A stretch of DNA of 7,891 nucleotides from Oscillospiraceae bacterium (GTDB lineage Bacteria; Bacillota; Clostridia; Oscillospirales; Oscillospiraceae): the NCBI GenBank assembly GCA_016296635.1, contig JAEDIZ010000097.1, positions 1 through 7,891 on the forward strand. The letters are read 5' to 3'. Each line of letters begins with the position of its first letter. The stretch's first letter is position 1. Shown in pieces: positions 6,167 through 7,891 of this stretch. The notes under the pieces were generated by a model. It was not told where the DNA came from, made no database searches, and worked only from the letters and a program-made list of their open reading frames with translations. Both the position numbers and the translations under genes were made by a program.

Positions 6167-7171
6167 ATGACGATTCGAGAACGCATGGAGCAGGAGGAAT
6201 ACCGGCTGCTTTCTCCGCTGGCACAGAAAGCGGCGGAAACGAAGGGGCGGCTTTTTGAAGAAGAGGAAAAGGATCTTCGCACCTGCTATCAGCGCGATGC
6301 CGACCGCATCATACACTCAAAATCCTTCCGAAGGCTGATGCACAAGACGCAGGTCTTCCTTTCTCCGGAGGGCGATCATTACCGCACCCGCATGACGCAC
6401 ACCTTGGAGGTGTCGCGCATTGCGCGCACCATCTGCCGCGGACTGCAGCTGAATGAGGATCTGGCGGAGGCGGCTGCGCTGGGACACGATCTCGGTCATA
6501 CACCCTTTGGCCATGCGGGCGAGCGGGCACTCAGCGAGATGCTGGGCAGACCGTTTTCCCACAATGAACAGTCGCTGCGCGTGGTGGACAAGCTGGAGCA
6601 CAACGGAGACGGACTGAACCTGACCTATGAAGTGCGTATGGGTATCGTTGGCCATACCGGCGATTTTATCCCCGAAACGCTGGAGGGGCAGATCGTCCGC
6701 ATTTCCGACCGGATCGCCTACATCAATCACGATATTGATGACGCCATGCGCGCAGGTATCCTCTCCGAGCGGGACATTCCGCACGGGATTGCTACCGTGC
6801 TCGGTGATTCCCATTCCGCCCGCATCAACGCGCTGGTGGAGGATCTGATCGACAATACGCAGAGTACCGGCACCCTCGGTATGCGTGAGGAAGTGGCGAA
6901 GGCCATGGACGATCTGCGCACATTCATGTTTACCCATGTTTATACCAATCCCATCGCCAAAGGCGAAGAGAGTAAGGCACGGGAAATCATCTGCAGATTG
7001 TATGAGTATTATAGTGCGCATCCGGAAAAAATCCCGGCGGATTTTCAGCCGCAGATGGACTTTGACGGCATGGAGCGTGTGATCTGCGACTACATCGCAG
7101 GCATGACCGATAAATACGCGGTCTATAAATTCTCGGAAATTTTTATTCCGACGACATGGCAGGTAAGATAA
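6167..7171 (+). CDS. dgt: dGTPase-like HD-domain deoxynucleoside triphosphohydrolase
   Basis: A 334-residue HD-superfamily enzyme of the dGTPase type, which cleaves a dNTP to the deoxynucleoside and triphosphate in the cytoplasm and so adjusts dNTP pools. The metal-binding set is complete: H78 (in MTHTLEVSRIAR), H107-D108 (in GHDLGHTPFGHAGE, 106-119) and D181 (in ISDRIAYINHDIDD, 179-192). The N-terminal segment HSKSFRRLMHKTQVF (50-64) is typical of the family. Its length matches the shorter Firmicutes form rather than the roughly 500-residue E. coli Dgt, so the preferred dNTP cannot be assumed to be dGTP. It lies 55 bases after yigZ and 39 bases before dnaG, with no terminator between; dgt next to dnaG is a familiar clostridial order and fits a link between nucleotide pools and replication. 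Confidence 0.94.
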   Translation: MTIRERMEQEEYRLLSPLAQKAAETKGRLFEEEEKDLRTCYQRDADRIIHSKSFRRLMHKTQVFLSPEGDHYRTRMTHTLEVSRIARTICRGLQLNEDLAEAAALGHDLGHTPFGHAGERALSEMLGRPFSHNEQSLRVVDKLEHNGDGLNLTYEVRMGIVGHTGDFIPETLEGQIVRISDRIAYINHDIDDAMRAGILSERDIPHGIATVLGDSHSARINALVEDLIDNTQSTGTLGMREEVAKAMDDLRTFMFTHVYTNPIAKGEESKAREIICRLYEYYSAHPEKIPADFQPQMDFDGMERVICDYIAGMTDKYAVYKFSEIFIPTTWQVR

Positions 7172-7197
7172 AAACCTGCGTGAAGAAAAGAAAGAAC

Positions 7198-7213
7198 GGA
7201 GGTGACCGCCTTG
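7198..7213 (+). promoter_or_regulatory. Ribosome binding site fixing a TTG start for dnaG
   Basis: GGAGGTGA (7198-7205) lies five bases before TTG at 7211-7213. No in-frame ATG or GTG lies closer, and residues following the TTG (AFEQSFLDELEARNPIEDVV) match the expected DnaG N-terminus, so the weak start codon is accepted. Confidence 0.85.
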
Positions 7214-7891
7214 GCATTTGAACAGTCGTTTCTGGATGAACTGGAGGCCAGAAACCCCATCGAGGATGTGGTGGGGCAATATGTCAGCCTGACGCGAAAG
7301 GGCGGAAACCTTTTTGGCCTGTGTCCGTTCCACTCGGAAAAGACGGCGTCTTTTTCCGTTGCGCCGGACAAGGGCATCTATTACTGCTTCGGCTGCCACA
7401 AGGGCGGTGGCCCGGTGAACTTCATCATGGAGATCGAAAGCCTCAGCTATCCCGATGCGGTGCGTTTTCTTGCAAAGCGCGCAGGTATGGAGGTGCCGGA
7501 GGATGAGAGCTACTGCTCGCAGTACCGCCAGCAGGAACGGCTTTGGGCACTCTGCAAGGATGCGGCCCGGTGGTTCCGCAGTCAGCTGACGGCTGAGGTG
7601 GGCGCACCGGCAAGAGAATATCTTGTTAAGCGTGCGCTTTCCGCGCAGACAGTGGCTCGTTTCGGTCTCGGCTTTTCGCCCAACGAATGGGGCGGACTGA
7701 TCGATGCGATGACAAAGCTGGGCTATACAAAGCAGGAGCTTTTGGACGCAGGTCTTGCAGTCAAAGGGCAGAAAGGCGGCATTTATGACCGGTTCCGCAA
7801 CCGGCTGATGTTCCCGATCATCGACATCCGCGGCAACATCATCGGCTTCGGCGGCCGCGTGATGGACGATTCCACGCCCAAATATCTGAAT
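7211..7891 (+). CDS. dnaG: DNA primase DnaG (5' part, runs off the window)
   Basis: DnaG makes the RNA primers for chromosome replication at the fork with the replicative helicase. The first 227 residues are present, about a third of a typical primase. The N-terminal CHC2 zinc ribbon is intact: C38, H41, C59 and C62, within LCPFHSEKT and YYCFGCHKGG. The polymerase-core N-terminal domain follows, with DRFRNRLMFPI (193-203), GFGGR (212-216) and PKYLN (223-227) at the right edge; the TOPRIM catalytic part and helicase-binding domain lie outside. Position 67 is Gly where many primases have Asp after the Gly pair. The TTG start has an excellent ribosome binding site, and the gene is probably co-transcribed with dgt. 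In related bacteria rpoD usually follows; that cannot be seen here. Confidence 0.96.
   Translation, partial: MAFEQSFLDELEARNPIEDVVGQYVSLTRKGGNLFGLCPFHSEKTASFSVAPDKGIYYCFGCHKGGGPVNFIMEIESLSYPDAVRFLAKRAGMEVPEDESYCSQYRQQERLWALCKDAARWFRSQLTAEVGAPAREYLVKRALSAQTVARFGLGFSPNEWGGLIDAMTKLGYTKQELLDAGLAVKGQKGGIYDRFRNRLMFPIIDIRGNIIGFGGRVMDDSTPKYLN

Noticed and set aside
6317..7399. A 360-codon open frame on the - strand opposite dgt and early dnaG.
   Set aside because: It overlaps two confidently identified genes end to end and shows no domain or plausible ribosome binding site.

Overview
The window (7,891 bases, moderate GC) looks like core chromosome of an anaerobic Gram-positive in the Clostridia, probably Oscillospirales/Ruminococcaceae-like. 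The basis is protein style, strong AGGAGG-type ribosome binding sites, TTGCAA/TATAAT promoters, and a dgt-dnaG pair of the kind seen in Firmicutes. That placement is inference from pattern recognition, not from a search. All supported genes are on the + strand. I see no transposase, phage gene, tRNA, rRNA or CRISPR array.

Layout. (1) Bases 1-44 are the last codons of an upstream gene, followed by an untranslated stretch that folds into successive hairpins and ends in a terminator (122-149). (2) A textbook promoter (172-200) drives a single-gene unit: a half-size ABC exporter (233-1978) closed by a strong terminator (1990-2029). (3) A 499-residue protein related to neutral ceramidases (2150-3649) follows as its own unit, with a near-perfect ribosome binding site and expression-adapted codons. 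It ends in a GNRA-loop hairpin (3662-3689). (4) A 256-base gap (3690-3945) holds an unexplained set of competing inverted repeats, then a clear promoter and a leader with an attenuator-like hairpin for rpmE (ribosomal protein L31, zinc-binding type), itself closed by a strong terminator. (5) hflX-yigZ-dgt-dnaG: the GTPase HflX and the IMPACT/YigZ protein overlap by one base and are surely co-transcribed. A short AT-rich gap with a candidate -10 leads to the dGTPase-like dgt, then dnaG (primase) with a TTG start, running off the right edge.

How they fit together. rpmE, hflX and yigZ are translation and ribosome-stress functions. dgt and dnaG deal with nucleotide pools and replication priming. 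The ABC exporter and the ceramidase-like protein are separate units whose substrates cannot be read from sequence.

Nothing here is a clear novel defence or mobile system. The points most worth a second look are the ceramidase-fold protein with substituted active-site residues, the rpmE leader, and the structured gap at 3703-3810.
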